Source: Firmicutes bacterium HGW-Firmicutes-14
Lineage (GTDB): Bacteria; Bacillota; Thermincolia; Thermincolales; UBA2595
Length of the DNA stretch: 64,000 nt
Direction: 5' to 3'
NCBI GenBank assembly: GCA_002840275.1
Contig: PHAB01000003.1
Coordinates: forward strand, 124,001-188,000
Part shown: positions 44,041 through 52,161 of the stretch, piece by piece
Layout: the number at the start of each line of letters is the position of its first letter
Position numbering within the stretch: position 1 is the first letter of the stretch
Notes under the pieces: model-generated
The model's input: only the letters and a program-made list of their open reading frames with translations
Database searches by the model: none
Told to the model about the DNA's origin: nothing
Position numbers and translations under genes: made by a program

Positions 44041-44685
44041 ATGAAACGGCATTACATTATCGTAAGCGATGCGGCACCATATCTTGCTGTACTTGCAGTT
44101 CTGACGGCCATTTCTTTTTATTTTTACCCCGTTTTTGCGATTATACCGGGGATTTTGTTCTTCTTCACTGCCTTTTTCTTCAGAAACCCGCCGCGCAGGA
44201 TTCCCACAGAGGCAGGGGCGCTTGTTTCACCTGCCGACGGGACAGTTGTAGAAATAAAGGAGATATATGAAGACAGGTTTATCAAGGACAAAGCAATTAA
44301 AGTAAGTATATTCTTATCAATATTTAATGTACATCTGAACAGGTCTCCTATGGGCGGGACGGTAAAGTACCGGAGTTATCGCCCCGGCAGGATGGTCCCC
44401 GCTTTTAAAAGTCATGCATCCGATATCAACGAAAAAAATTATGTGGGTATTGAGAATGGCAGCATCAGGGTTATGGTTACCCAGATAACCGGCTTCATCG
44501 CCAGACGAATAGTCTGCTGGGCTAACCTCGAAGACAGGCTTACCGCGGGTGAGATCTTCGGGCTGATTAAATTCGGTTCATGTACAGAGCTTATCATGCC
44601 GGTGGATTATGAAGTACTTGTGAGAACGGGACAAAAAGTAGTAGGCGGAGAAACAGTCATTGGGAGGCTCAAAGATGAACTTTAA
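44041..44685 (+). CDS. psd: Phosphatidylserine decarboxylase
   Basis: Psd (214 aa, the short archaeal/Gram-positive type) makes phosphatidylethanolamine. The self-cleavage site that forms the pyruvoyl group is the Ser in KFGSCTELIMP near residue 180; SPADGTVVEI and FLSIFNVHLNRSP are family motifs, with two N-terminal membrane helices. It is overlapped by pssA, forming the PS/PE synthesis pair. The start ATG follows AGGAGGG. Confidence 0.94.
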   Translation: MKRHYIIVSDAAPYLAVLAVLTAISFYFYPVFAIIPGILFFFTAFFFRNPPRRIPTEAGALVSPADGTVVEIKEIYEDRFIKDKAIKVSIFLSIFNVHLNRSPMGGTVKYRSYRPGRMVPAFKSHASDINEKNYVGIENGSIRVMVTQITGFIARRIVCWANLEDRLTAGEIFGLIKFGSCTELIMPVDYEVLVRTGQKVVGGETVIGRLKDEL

Positions 44686-45184
44686 GATTATTCCCAGTGT
44701 ATTTACCCTGGCGAACCTGCTGTTAGGTGTTATTTCACTGATTCTGACCATGGATAATGAATATATTATATCAGCTGCTATGATACTCTTTGCCATGATT
44801 CTTGACGGAATGGACGGGCGGCTGGCCAGGAGGCTGAATGCCACATCAACTTTCGGCAAGGAACTTGATTCTTTGGCAGACCTTGTGTCATTCGGAGTAG
44901 CCCCGGCAATTCTTGTTTATGCCCTGGAAATGAGAAGATTAGGTATAGCAGGCCTCGTAATATGTATAATTTTTGCCCTCTGTGGGGCGGTTAGGCTTGC
45001 CAGGTTCAACGTCCTCAACATATCCGACTACTTTGTAGGAGTCCCCATTACCGCAGCAGGCAGCCTGATGGCCTTGATAGTCCTGGTCGGGACAAGGGTG
45101 GCGGTTCCAAATATAGTTTATCCTGTAATAATGGTCCTGTTATCATATCTCATGATCAGTAATATCAAAGTGCCGAAAAAATAA
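44675..45184 (+). CDS. pssA: CDP-diacylglycerol-serine O-phosphatidyltransferase
   Basis: PssA (169 aa) makes phosphatidylserine, the substrate of Psd. The CDP-alcohol phosphotransferase signature is seen as DGMDGRLARRLN then FGKELDSLADLVSFG. The ATG at 44675 follows GGGAGG by seven bases and overlaps psd by 11 bases. Six membrane helices. A perfect hairpin follows. Confidence 0.94.
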   Translation: MNFKIIPSVFTLANLLLGVISLILTMDNEYIISAAMILFAMILDGMDGRLARRLNATSTFGKELDSLADLVSFGVAPAILVYALEMRRLGIAGLVICIIFALCGAVRLARFNVLNISDYFVGVPITAAGSLMALIVLVGTRVAVPNIVYPVIMVLLSYLMISNIKVPKK

Positions 45185-45188
45185 CACG

Positions 45189-45216
45189 CGCCGGTTTCAA
45201 TTAAATGAAACCGGCG
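45189..45216 (+). terminator. Hairpin after pssA
   Basis: CGCCGGTTTCA and TGAAACCGGCG form an 11-bp perfect stem with a six-base loop; no T-run follows, so it may be weak or bidirectional. Confidence 0.6.
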
Positions 45217-45534
45217 AACAATCGGATTGATGTATAATGCGGTTATCAATTAAACATTTTTATCAGCATTTTTCTTAAAAATTGTGGAAGCTTGATATAA
45301 TATACGCGCAATTCGTGTCACCCCTTTGTTTTAGTAACTCTGTATATATTCTATTTAAACAAACAATATATTGTGACTGTCCAGCACTTTCAATGGGAAA
45401 TAATTAGAAGGTGCTTTTTGTTTGTATCCCTGATACTGTTGTTTTTCTGGTGCCCCTTCAGGCAGTATTGACCTGTTTCTTTTATGAAGTCTTTTAAAAT
45501 CGTCGTATGAAATTTTCGTATAAAACTTGGTATT
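45217..45534. other. Gene-poor stretch before E3
   Basis: No supported gene. A TATAAT at about 45296 could be a promoter without a visible gene after it. On the minus strand an open frame from inside E3 runs through 45355-45534 with a protein-like composition (SYDDFKRLHKRNRSILPEG); it may be a remnant of a gene cut by E3 but has no recognised family. Confidence 0.35.
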
Positions 45535-45810
45535 TATAAGGGTTGATATATATAACGAATTTACTCTTGGTTCCATTGTGCGCCTCTAAGGCGAAACCAC
45601 TGATTCCGCCTTCGGTTTCACCCGTCCAAGCGACCTCTACCCGCAGGGGGTACGCCGGATCCGTAAGGCGCTAAAGCGCCAACGGCTCCGCAGCATGTCG
45701 CTGGACGGCTCCGGCATCCATGCCTTCGCCGAAGGCTCCATCAGAGTTTTCGCTAAGAGGCGCAGCAATGGAACCAAAGGCAAATCCTTTTATATATATC
45801 AACCCTTATA
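45535..45810. mobile_element. Structured inverted-repeat element E3 (no intact ORF)
   Basis: A 276-bp element with perfect 21-bp terminal inverted repeats (45535-45555 and 45790-45810, starting TATAAGGGTTGATATA). Inside, arms of about 50 bp remain similar (TTGGTTCCATTG, GCGCCTCT). The core has CCGCCTTCGG-type small hairpins, GGCGCTAAAGCGCC (45667-45680), TCTACCC...GGGTACGCC and GCATGTCGCTGGACGG. The last motifs recur in E2. No target duplication is evident. No transposase is present. Confidence 0.7.
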
Positions 45811-46213
45811 AGCACATTAATATACGATAACCATAGAATTGAAAGAGCAGGTCAACATTACCGTATAGGGCATTGGATGTCAAATATTGTATATAGGGTA
45901 AAACATTACATGTACTAAAGTACACATTTCGACATGGATGTTTAGCTCTTAGTTCCTTATTATTTATCCACGATGCTATGATTTACGCGGGTCTACAATT
46001 TTATTTAATTTTCGAAAAATTATTGCTTGGGAAAAAGGAATTATCAGGAGCACATAGAATAAAATTATAGAGGACATACTGTGCTTTTTTCCTTATATTC
46101 TTTAGTACTCCTTTTCACATGGAAATTTATTCAAATTTTATGATTTAGGAGGTGTATGGCCTGCTTATTTAAATTTTGTCTGTTTTTAATTCTAGGTAAA
46201 GAGGGGTTTTTTG
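45811..46213. other. AT-rich stretch before hdrC
   Basis: About 400 bases with no supported gene, AT-rich, leading into the hdr operon. No clear consensus promoter could be read; CCTTATATTC near 46092 is a possible -10 box. A GGAGGTG at 46149 precedes only a seven-codon frame. Confidence 0.35.
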
Positions 46214-46807
46214 ATGAGCGCAGAAGTAATAAATCTTTCGCAATTGCAAAATGACCACGGCGACTTTGTTGAACGGGTACGTAAGATGAGCGGTCAGGAT
46301 GTCCGCAAGTGCTACCAGTGCGGAAAATGCTCAGCCGGCTGTCCCGTGCACAACTGCGAGGGAATGGATGTATCACCGAACCGCATCATGAGAATGGTCC
46401 AGATGGGTATGGAGGAAGATGTCTTAAGGACCAAGACCATCTGGATATGTGTTCTCTGTTCTACCTGTACAGCCCGCTGCCCAAGAGATATTGATATCGC
46501 CAGGGTAATGGATGCCCTGAGAATAATGTCCTTTGAACGCAAAATAACTGAACCAGCCAAGACAGCAAACATCTTCCATGAAATGTTCATGAATAACATC
46601 AAGAAATACGGGCGTATGTACGAGTTTGGATTTGCTGTCGGATATACCATGAAAACCGGGTATATGCTGAACCTGCTTGATGTTGGACCGGCGACACTGC
46701 TAAAAGGCAACCTGGCCTTTTTCCCTCCTCATATGAAGAATTCCAGTCAAATCAGGGAAATCGCTGAAAATGTCGAAAAAATCGAGAGAATGGAGGGAGA
46801 ACACTGA
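46214..46807 (+). CDS. hdrC: Heterodisulfide reductase-like subunit C
   Basis: HdrC (about 197 aa) carries two [4Fe-4S] clusters that pass electrons from HdrA to the catalytic HdrB. Two ferredoxin motifs are seen: CYQCGKCSAGCPVHNC near residue 35 and CVLCSTCTARCPRDID near residue 80. The C-terminal helical part follows. The ATG at 46214 follows GAGGGG by seven bases. It starts the hdrCBA-flxDCBA operon; the stop overlaps the hdrB start. Confidence 0.94.
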   Translation: MSAEVINLSQLQNDHGDFVERVRKMSGQDVRKCYQCGKCSAGCPVHNCEGMDVSPNRIMRMVQMGMEEDVLRTKTIWICVLCSTCTARCPRDIDIARVMDALRIMSFERKITEPAKTANIFHEMFMNNIKKYGRMYEFGFAVGYTMKTGYMLNLLDVGPATLLKGNLAFFPPHMKNSSQIREIAENVEKIERMEGEH

Positions 46808-47667
46808 TGAAATATGCATATTATCCTGGCTGTTCCCTCCACTCAACGGCCAAGGGTTTTGATATGTCTGTAAAGGATGTATGTAAAAAGCTTGATATTG
46901 AACTATGGGAAGTTCCTGACTGGGCTTGTTGTGGAGCCAGTTCAGCCCATAGTTTCGGGCATCTGCTGGGTTTGGCAGTACCTGCCAAGACCCTGGTACC
47001 GGCCGAAAAAGAGGGACTGGATATTGTTGCCCCATGTGCAGCATGCTGGCAGCGGTTGGTTTGGGTAAACCATGAGGTTAACTCCAACCCTAAAATGAAA
47101 GAGAAAATTAATAAGGCCATCGGAGCTGAACTAAACGGTACCAGTAATGTTTTGTCCGTTATGGAAGCAATCGCTGCTGCCGGGGAAGAGAAAATCAGTC
47201 AGGCTGTCAAAAAACCCTTAAAGGGGTTAAAAGTGGCTGCTTATTACGGATGTTATTATGTAAAGCCACCCAAGATAGCCCATGTTGACGACCCGGAAAG
47301 GCCTCACATGATAGATGACTTGATGGCTGCCGTAGGCGCTGAACCGGTAGATTGGCCGTATAAAACCGAATGTTGTGGAGCTTCACTGAACTTTGTGGAT
47401 TTCAACACCACTTTGGCAATGAGTAAAAAGGTTGTGGATATTGCGGTGAAATCCGGTGCTGATATTATAGTTACGGCATGTCCGATATGCCAGATGAACC
47501 TTGATATGCTCCAGGCCAAAATGAACAAGAAGTTCGGCACTAATTTCAATATTCCTGTTTGTTATTTCACCCAGTTGATGGCGGTTGCCATGGGTTCATC
47601 TCCGGCTGATGTCGGTATGAACAAAAACTATGTTCCTTTTGAATCGACTCTGGCAAAGAGCGGTTAA
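46807..47667 (+). CDS. hdrB: Heterodisulfide reductase-like subunit B
   Basis: HdrB (286 aa) is the catalytic subunit that reduces a disulfide at two non-cubane [4Fe-4S] clusters. Two CCG domains are present: the first has YYPGCSLHSTAKGFD, WACCGASSAHS and CAACWQ; the second has YYGCYYVKPPK, TECCGASLNF and CPICQMN. All cluster Cys are kept, so it is likely active. In bacteria the natural disulfide is not CoM-CoB; DsrC or a similar thiol protein has been proposed in Desulfovibrio. It shares one base with hdrC. Confidence 0.94.
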   Translation: MKYAYYPGCSLHSTAKGFDMSVKDVCKKLDIELWEVPDWACCGASSAHSFGHLLGLAVPAKTLVPAEKEGLDIVAPCAACWQRLVWVNHEVNSNPKMKEKINKAIGAELNGTSNVLSVMEAIAAAGEEKISQAVKKPLKGLKVAAYYGCYYVKPPKIAHVDDPERPHMIDDLMAAVGAEPVDWPYKTECCGASLNFVDFNTTLAMSKKVVDIAVKSGADIIVTACPICQMNLDMLQAKMNKKFGTNFNIPVCYFTQLMAVAMGSSPADVGMNKNYVPFESTLAKSG

Positions 47668-47714
47668 TATCGTTTCACATTTAAATTAAGATACAAATTT
47701 CCAGACAGGGAGCG

Positions 47715-49709
47715 ATGCAAATGAAGAGAATTGGGGTGTTTCTTTGCTGGTGTGGCTCCAACATCGGTGGGGTAGTGGATGTTCCCAAAGTGGCCGAAGC
47801 TGTTCGGACATTCCCCGGTGTTGCCTTTGTCCAGGAGAACAAGTATACTTGTTCTGAACCGGGACAACAAGCCATGGTCCAGGCAATTAAGGAGCACAAG
47901 ATTGACGCAGTGGTAGTTGCCTCCTGCTCACCACGGATGCACCTGCCGACTTTCCAAAAGGCTGTTGAAACAGCCGGTCTCAACCCATACATGGTTGAAA
48001 TGGCAAACCTCCGGGAACACTGCTCATGGGTCCATGCCAGTGAGCCCGAGAATGCTACAACAAAAGCCATGGATCTGGTCAGGAAGGCTGTCGCCAAGGT
48101 AGCCAAACTGGAGCCGCTGTTTGAAAGCTATATCCCGGTTACCAAGCGGGCGCTTGTAATCGGAGGCGGTATTGCAGGCATTCAGACTGCCCTGGATATC
48201 GCAGATTCCGGTCATCAGGTAGTTATCGTTGAGAAAGAAGCCACTATCGGGGGACGGATGGCCCAATTGGATAAAACCTTCCCAACCCTTGACTGCGGCG
48301 CCTGAATTCTCACGCCAAAAATGGTTGCTGCGGCGCAGCATCCTAATATTACACTTTACACCTACTCTCAGGTTGAATCAGTGGGTGGATATATCGGTAA
48401 CTTTGAAGTAAACATCAAGAAAAAAGCCAAGTATGTGGATTATTCCAAATGTACAGGCTGCGGTATCTGTGAGACCAAATGTCCGACCAAAAAGGTTCCA
48501 GGTGAATTTGACTGTTTTATGGGTGAGAGGACAGCCATATACAAACCGTTTGCCCAGGCTGTACCCAACAAACCGGTTATTGACAACAAATCCTGTAAGA
48601 AACTTATCGACGGCAAGTGCGGAGTTTGTGCCAAGATGTGCCCAACCGGAGCTATCAATTACGAGGACCAGGATGAGATTGTAACCGAGAATTTCGGCGC
48701 TATTGTTGTTGCTACCGGTTTTGATCTTATTGAATGGGGCAAGTTCTATCCTGAATACGGCGGCGGCGAAATTCCCGATGTTATCGATGGTCTCCAGTTT
48801 GAACGGCTGGTTAATGCCAGCGGCCCGACCGGTGGCAAGATCAAACGTCCATCTGACCATGAGATTCCGCAGACTGTCGTATTTATTAAGTGTGTTGGCT
48901 CAAGAGATGTGCTAAAGGCCAAGTCATACTGTTCAAGGGCATGCTGCATGTATACAGCTAAACATGCCCACCAGGTCAGGGAGAAAATCAAGGGTTCCGA
49001 TGTCTATATCTTCTACATGGATGTACGGACTCCCGGTAAAATGTATGACGAGTTCTACATGCGGACCAGGGAAGAAGACGGGGCCAAATATGTTCGGGGC
49101 CAGGTATCGAAAATATTCCAGGACGGCAATAAAGTTATTGTCCGCGGTGAAGATACCCTGGTCGGCAAGAGCGTGGAAATCACTGCTGACATGGTCGTTG
49201 TGGAGACCGCAATGGTTCCGCGTCCTGATGCAACCCAGCTGGCTCAAACCGTTGGCTTTTCCTACGACAGGGACGGCTGGTATACTGAGGCCCACCCCAA
49301 ACTTCGCCCGGTTGAAACCAATACCGGGGGCGTATTCCTGTCCGGCTGCTGCCAGGGTCCCAAGGACGTACCTGATACAGTTGCCCAGGCCAGCGCAGCA
49401 GCAGTTAAGGTGGTTGCCATGTTCTCCAAAGACCAGATGGCTACTAACCCGCAGATTGCGTCTGTTAATGAAGCAACCTGTGTGGGATGCCTCCTTTGCA
49501 AACCAATCTGTCCGTACAAAGCTATTGAAGCCAAAGAAATTACCGAAAGAGCACATGGTGAAACTGTTACCCGTACGGTGGCCAGCGTAAACTCCGGCCT
49601 TTGCCAGGGCTGTGGAGCCTGTACAGCTGAATGCCGTTCCGGTTCGATTAATCTTAAAGGGTTCAGCAACTTACAACTTCTTGCGGAGGTGGATGCTGCA
49701 TGTCTGTAA
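47715..49709 (+). CDS. hdrA: Heterodisulfide reductase subunit A, selenocysteine-containing
   Basis: HdrA (664 aa with Sec) is the FAD subunit that bifurcates electrons. The frame is interrupted only by a UGA at 48303-48305 and continues in the same frame to 49709 without another stop. The UGA is at residue 197 in TLDCGA-U-ILTPKM, where related HdrA have Cys. A stable hairpin begins 18 bases downstream. FAD motif [14 protein letters not shown] precedes; four ferredoxin-type Cys groups follow ([45 protein letters not shown]). Read as two ORFs it would be split in error. It overlaps flxD by 10 bases. Confidence 0.9.
48306..48343 (+). promoter_or_regulatory. Bacterial SECIS-like hairpin for hdrA
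   Basis: The stem pairs 48323-48331 with 48335-48343 (GG-T-TGCTGC against GCAGCA-T-CC, one T-T mismatch), with the loop GGC. It begins 18 bases after UGA, and the loop starts with G, as expected for a bacterial SECIS. Confidence 0.75.
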
Positions 49710-50137
49710 AAGAAAAAGACCTGTCCAACTGGCAGCCAAAGATACTCGGTTTCGCATGCAACTGGTGCAGTTACGCCGGTGCAGACGTATGTGGCGTCAG
49801 CCGTTTCCAGCATCCGTCTACAGTGAGGGTTGTCCGTGTTCCATGTTCCGGACGTGTTAACCCGCATTTTGTACTAAGGGCATTTCAACGGGGGATTGAC
49901 GGTGTCCTTGTAGGTGGCTGACACCCGGGTGACTGCCACTATGTTAGTGGTAATTATTACACCAGGAGAAGGTTTATGGTCCTTAAACGCCTCTTGGAAT
50001 ATGTAGGTTATGAACCTGGCCGCTTTAAAGCACGCTGGATCTCCGGTTCGGAAGGCCAAAAATGGGCAGACACCACTAAGGAAATGACTGAAGCAATCAA
50101 AGCCCTCGGCCCGAACAAGAGATTCAAAAAAGATTAA
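49700..50137 (+). CDS. flxD: FlxD/MvhD-like [2Fe-2S] subunit, selenocysteine-containing
   Basis: A 145-aa MvhD/FlxD family protein that passes electrons between the FlxA flavoprotein side and HdrA. The frame has one UGA at 49919-49921 (residue 74, in VLVGG-U-HPGDCHY, where the family has Cys in GCHPGDCHY) and then stays open to TAA at 50135. A hairpin sits 13 bases after the UGA. N-terminal [12 protein letters not shown] and [15 protein letters not shown] are typical. GCGGAGG before the start fits a coupled translation with hdrA, which it overlaps by 10 bases. Confidence 0.9.
49922..49952 (+). promoter_or_regulatory. Bacterial SECIS-like hairpin for flxD
   Basis: CCACTA (49936-49941) pairs with TAGTGG (49945-49950) around the loop TGT, extended by two pairs to 49934/49952. 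It starts 13 bases after UGA and has G in the second loop position. Confidence 0.75.
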
Positions 50138-50155
50138 AAGGATGAGGTGTGCCAG

Positions 50156-51118
50156 ATGAATAAAGTTACTGAGAATTTAAGACAAACAGCGGCCAAGCTG
50201 CTTAAGGACCAAGAGGTGGAAATGGTTATAGGGTACGGTCTCGGATCTGAGGCTGTAAGGACCCAACCTGTCTTCATCACTTCCCCGGATGATGTTGACA
50301 AACTGGTTTGGAACCCATTCTGTGTGAATGGCCTGACAAAGTATCTATCGGATTTAAAGACTCTTTCAGGGAAAATTGCCGTTTGTGTCAAAGGTTGTGA
50401 TTCCCGCGGTGTTTTCAGAATTACCCAGGATAATATCATCCCCAGGGATAAGGTAGTTGTTCTCGGTATACCCTGTGCCGGACAGATGTCCTATACCAAA
50501 CTTGCTTCTAAGATGGATGTCACCGGCCAGCTGAAAGAAGTGGATGACAAGGGAGAAACCCTGGTTATTAAAACATCCAATGGAGATTTCACAGTCAAAA
50601 AGAGTGAAGTAATACTTGACAAGTGCTTAAAGTGTGAAAGCCATAATCCGGTTGTTGCTGACCATATGGTTGGTGACAAGGTGAGTGTTACCGACACTCC
50701 TGACGATTATGATGAGATTAAGAAATATGAAGCCATGTCACCGGAAGAAAAGGCCAAATTCTGGCTGAGCCAGTTTGACCGCTGTATCCGGTGTTATGCA
50801 TGCCGCAACAGCTGCCCAGGCTGTACCTGTCGTGAATGCATCTTTGATGCCATTAAACCAGACTGGGTGGGCAAGGAAATGAATTTAGACGAAAACGAAC
50901 TGTTCCACCTGACCAGGGCGTTCCACCTTGCCGGGCGCTGTGTCGACTGCGGTGAGTGCGACAGGGTATGTCCCATGGATATTCCTATAAGGCTTCTGAA
51001 CAAGAAACTCTTAAAGGACTGTAAAGAACTTTTTGGCATGGAGACCCCGGGTTCTGCCGAAGAAGGCGGTTCCGTCCTCGGACAATACCGCCTGGAAGAC
51101 CCCGAGGAATTCATGTAG
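50156..51118 (+). CDS. Flx Fe-S subunit with FrhB-like N-terminal part
   Basis: A 320-aa iron-sulfur subunit of the Flx part, in the position of FlxC. The N-terminal part (WNPFCVNGLTKYLS, CVKGCDSRGVFRI, GIPCAGQ, CLKCESHNP) resembles the F420-hydrogenase beta/FrhB group, and the C-terminal part carries two [4Fe-4S] sites: CIRCYACRNSCPGC and CVDCGECDRVCPMDIP. It probably carries electrons between FlxA (NADH) and the other Flx/Hdr subunits. ATG at 50156 is six bases after GAGGTG. The function is assigned by context. Confidence 0.85.
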   Translation: MNKVTENLRQTAAKLLKDQEVEMVIGYGLGSEAVRTQPVFITSPDDVDKLVWNPFCVNGLTKYLSDLKTLSGKIAVCVKGCDSRGVFRITQDNIIPRDKVVVLGIPCAGQMSYTKLASKMDVTGQLKEVDDKGETLVIKTSNGDFTVKKSEVILDKCLKCESHNPVVADHMVGDKVSVTDTPDDYDEIKKYEAMSPEEKAKFWLSQFDRCIRCYACRNSCPGCTCRECIFDAIKPDWVGKEMNLDENELFHLTRAFHLAGRCVDCGECDRVCPMDIPIRLLNKKLLKDCKELFGMETPGSAEEGGSVLGQYRLEDPEEFM

Positions 51119-51137
51119 GATGGAGAGGTGATAACAG

Positions 51138-52160
51138 ATGGCGAATAAATCTTTAAAGAAAGACCAGTTAAAAAACCTTCTCAACAAGGTTGCCCAGAAC
51201 AGTCAGCTCATCGCCCCCATCCAAAGTGACGGTATTACCCTGTTCAGACCTGTTAAATCAGGCGAAGGCGTTGTGCTGGAATATCAGAATTCGGTAATGC
51301 CTCCCAAGGACTACTTCTTTCCCATGAGTGAGAAGATGTTCAGTTATGATACAAGTGATCCTTCATGGGCGATTAAGCTTGAAGAGGGCGTACCCAGCAG
51401 GGTTCTGTTTGGAGCCAGACCCTGTGATGTAAAAAGCATTCTCCTTCTGGATAAGGTTTTCGATGCGGAATTCAGGGATGATTTATATCTTGATAAAAGA
51501 AATAAGACAACTATTATAGCCTTAAGCTGTAATGAATGCAGGCATACCTGTTTCTGTGGAGCCTTCGGCATCTCACCCGGAGAAGCTGAGGGAGCCGATA
51601 TTCTAATGACTGACCTGGGTGACAGGTACCTGGTGGAAGTCCTTACCGAAAAAGGTGAAAAACTTGCCGCCACTTGTTCAGACCTGTTAACCGATGATGA
51701 CGGGAGCGGCGCCGGCGCTAAAGAAAAGGCCGTTGCTCCGGCTAAAGAAAAACAGTTGAATATTAGCATCGAAGGTGTTAAGGCCAAACTTGACAATATG
51801 TTTGATCATCCCATTTGGGCAACCGAGTCTCTTCGGTGTATGGGATGCGGAACCTGTACTTTTGTGTGCCCGACATGCCACTGCTTTGATATAGTTGATT
51901 TCAATAACCAGAGTTCCGTTGGTTACAGATACCGCTGTGCAGACTCCTGCCAGTTCGGCAACTTTACCAGAGCAGCAGGAGGCCACCAACCCCGGCCTTC
52001 CAAAACGGAGAGGATTCGCCAGCGGTTTATGCATAAATTAAGATATTTTGTTGACCGTTATGGTGATACCGCATGTGTCGGTTGCGGCCGCTGCCTGGAG
52101 AAGTGCCCTGTCAACCTCGATATCGCACAGATAATTAACAAAGTAAAGGAGGTTGGCTAA
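51138..52160 (+). CDS. Flx Fe-S subunit (AsrA-like 4Fe-4S protein)
   Basis: A 340-aa 4Fe-4S protein resembling anaerobic sulfite reductase subunit A/hydrogenase subunit beta, in the position of FlxB. The N-terminal part has GARPCDVKSILLLDKVF and CNECRHTCFCGAFG; two C-terminal ferredoxin sites are CMGCGTCTFVCPTCHC and CVGCGRCLEKCPVNLD. An Ala/Lys/Gly-rich linker (AGAKEKAVAPAKEK) lies in the middle. It should pass electrons from FlxA. The gene is followed immediately by flxA (ATG one base after its stop). Confidence 0.87.
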   Translation: MANKSLKKDQLKNLLNKVAQNSQLIAPIQSDGITLFRPVKSGEGVVLEYQNSVMPPKDYFFPMSEKMFSYDTSDPSWAIKLEEGVPSRVLFGARPCDVKSILLLDKVFDAEFRDDLYLDKRNKTTIIALSCNECRHTCFCGAFGISPGEAEGADILMTDLGDRYLVEVLTEKGEKLAATCSDLLTDDDGSGAGAKEKAVAPAKEKQLNISIEGVKAKLDNMFDHPIWATESLRCMGCGTCTFVCPTCHCFDIVDFNNQSSVGYRYRCADSCQFGNFTRAAGGHQPRPSKTERIRQRFMHKLRYFVDRYGDTACVGCGRCLEKCPVNLDIAQIINKVKEVG

Positions 52161-52161
52161 T

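Noticed and set aside
45355-45576. 73-aa minus-strand frame running out of E3
   Set aside because: It starts inside the inverted repeat, has no recognisable family, and may only be a remnant; not called as a gene.
47715-48305. hdrA as a truncated pseudogene ending at TGA
   Set aside because: The reading frame continues in phase with normal HdrA sequence, the stop replaces a conserved Cys, and a SECIS-like hairpin follows.
49700-49921. flxD as a 73-aa gene with a separate fragment after it
   Set aside because: HPGDCHY and the normal MvhD C-terminus follow in the same frame after the UGA; selenocysteine explains both halves.
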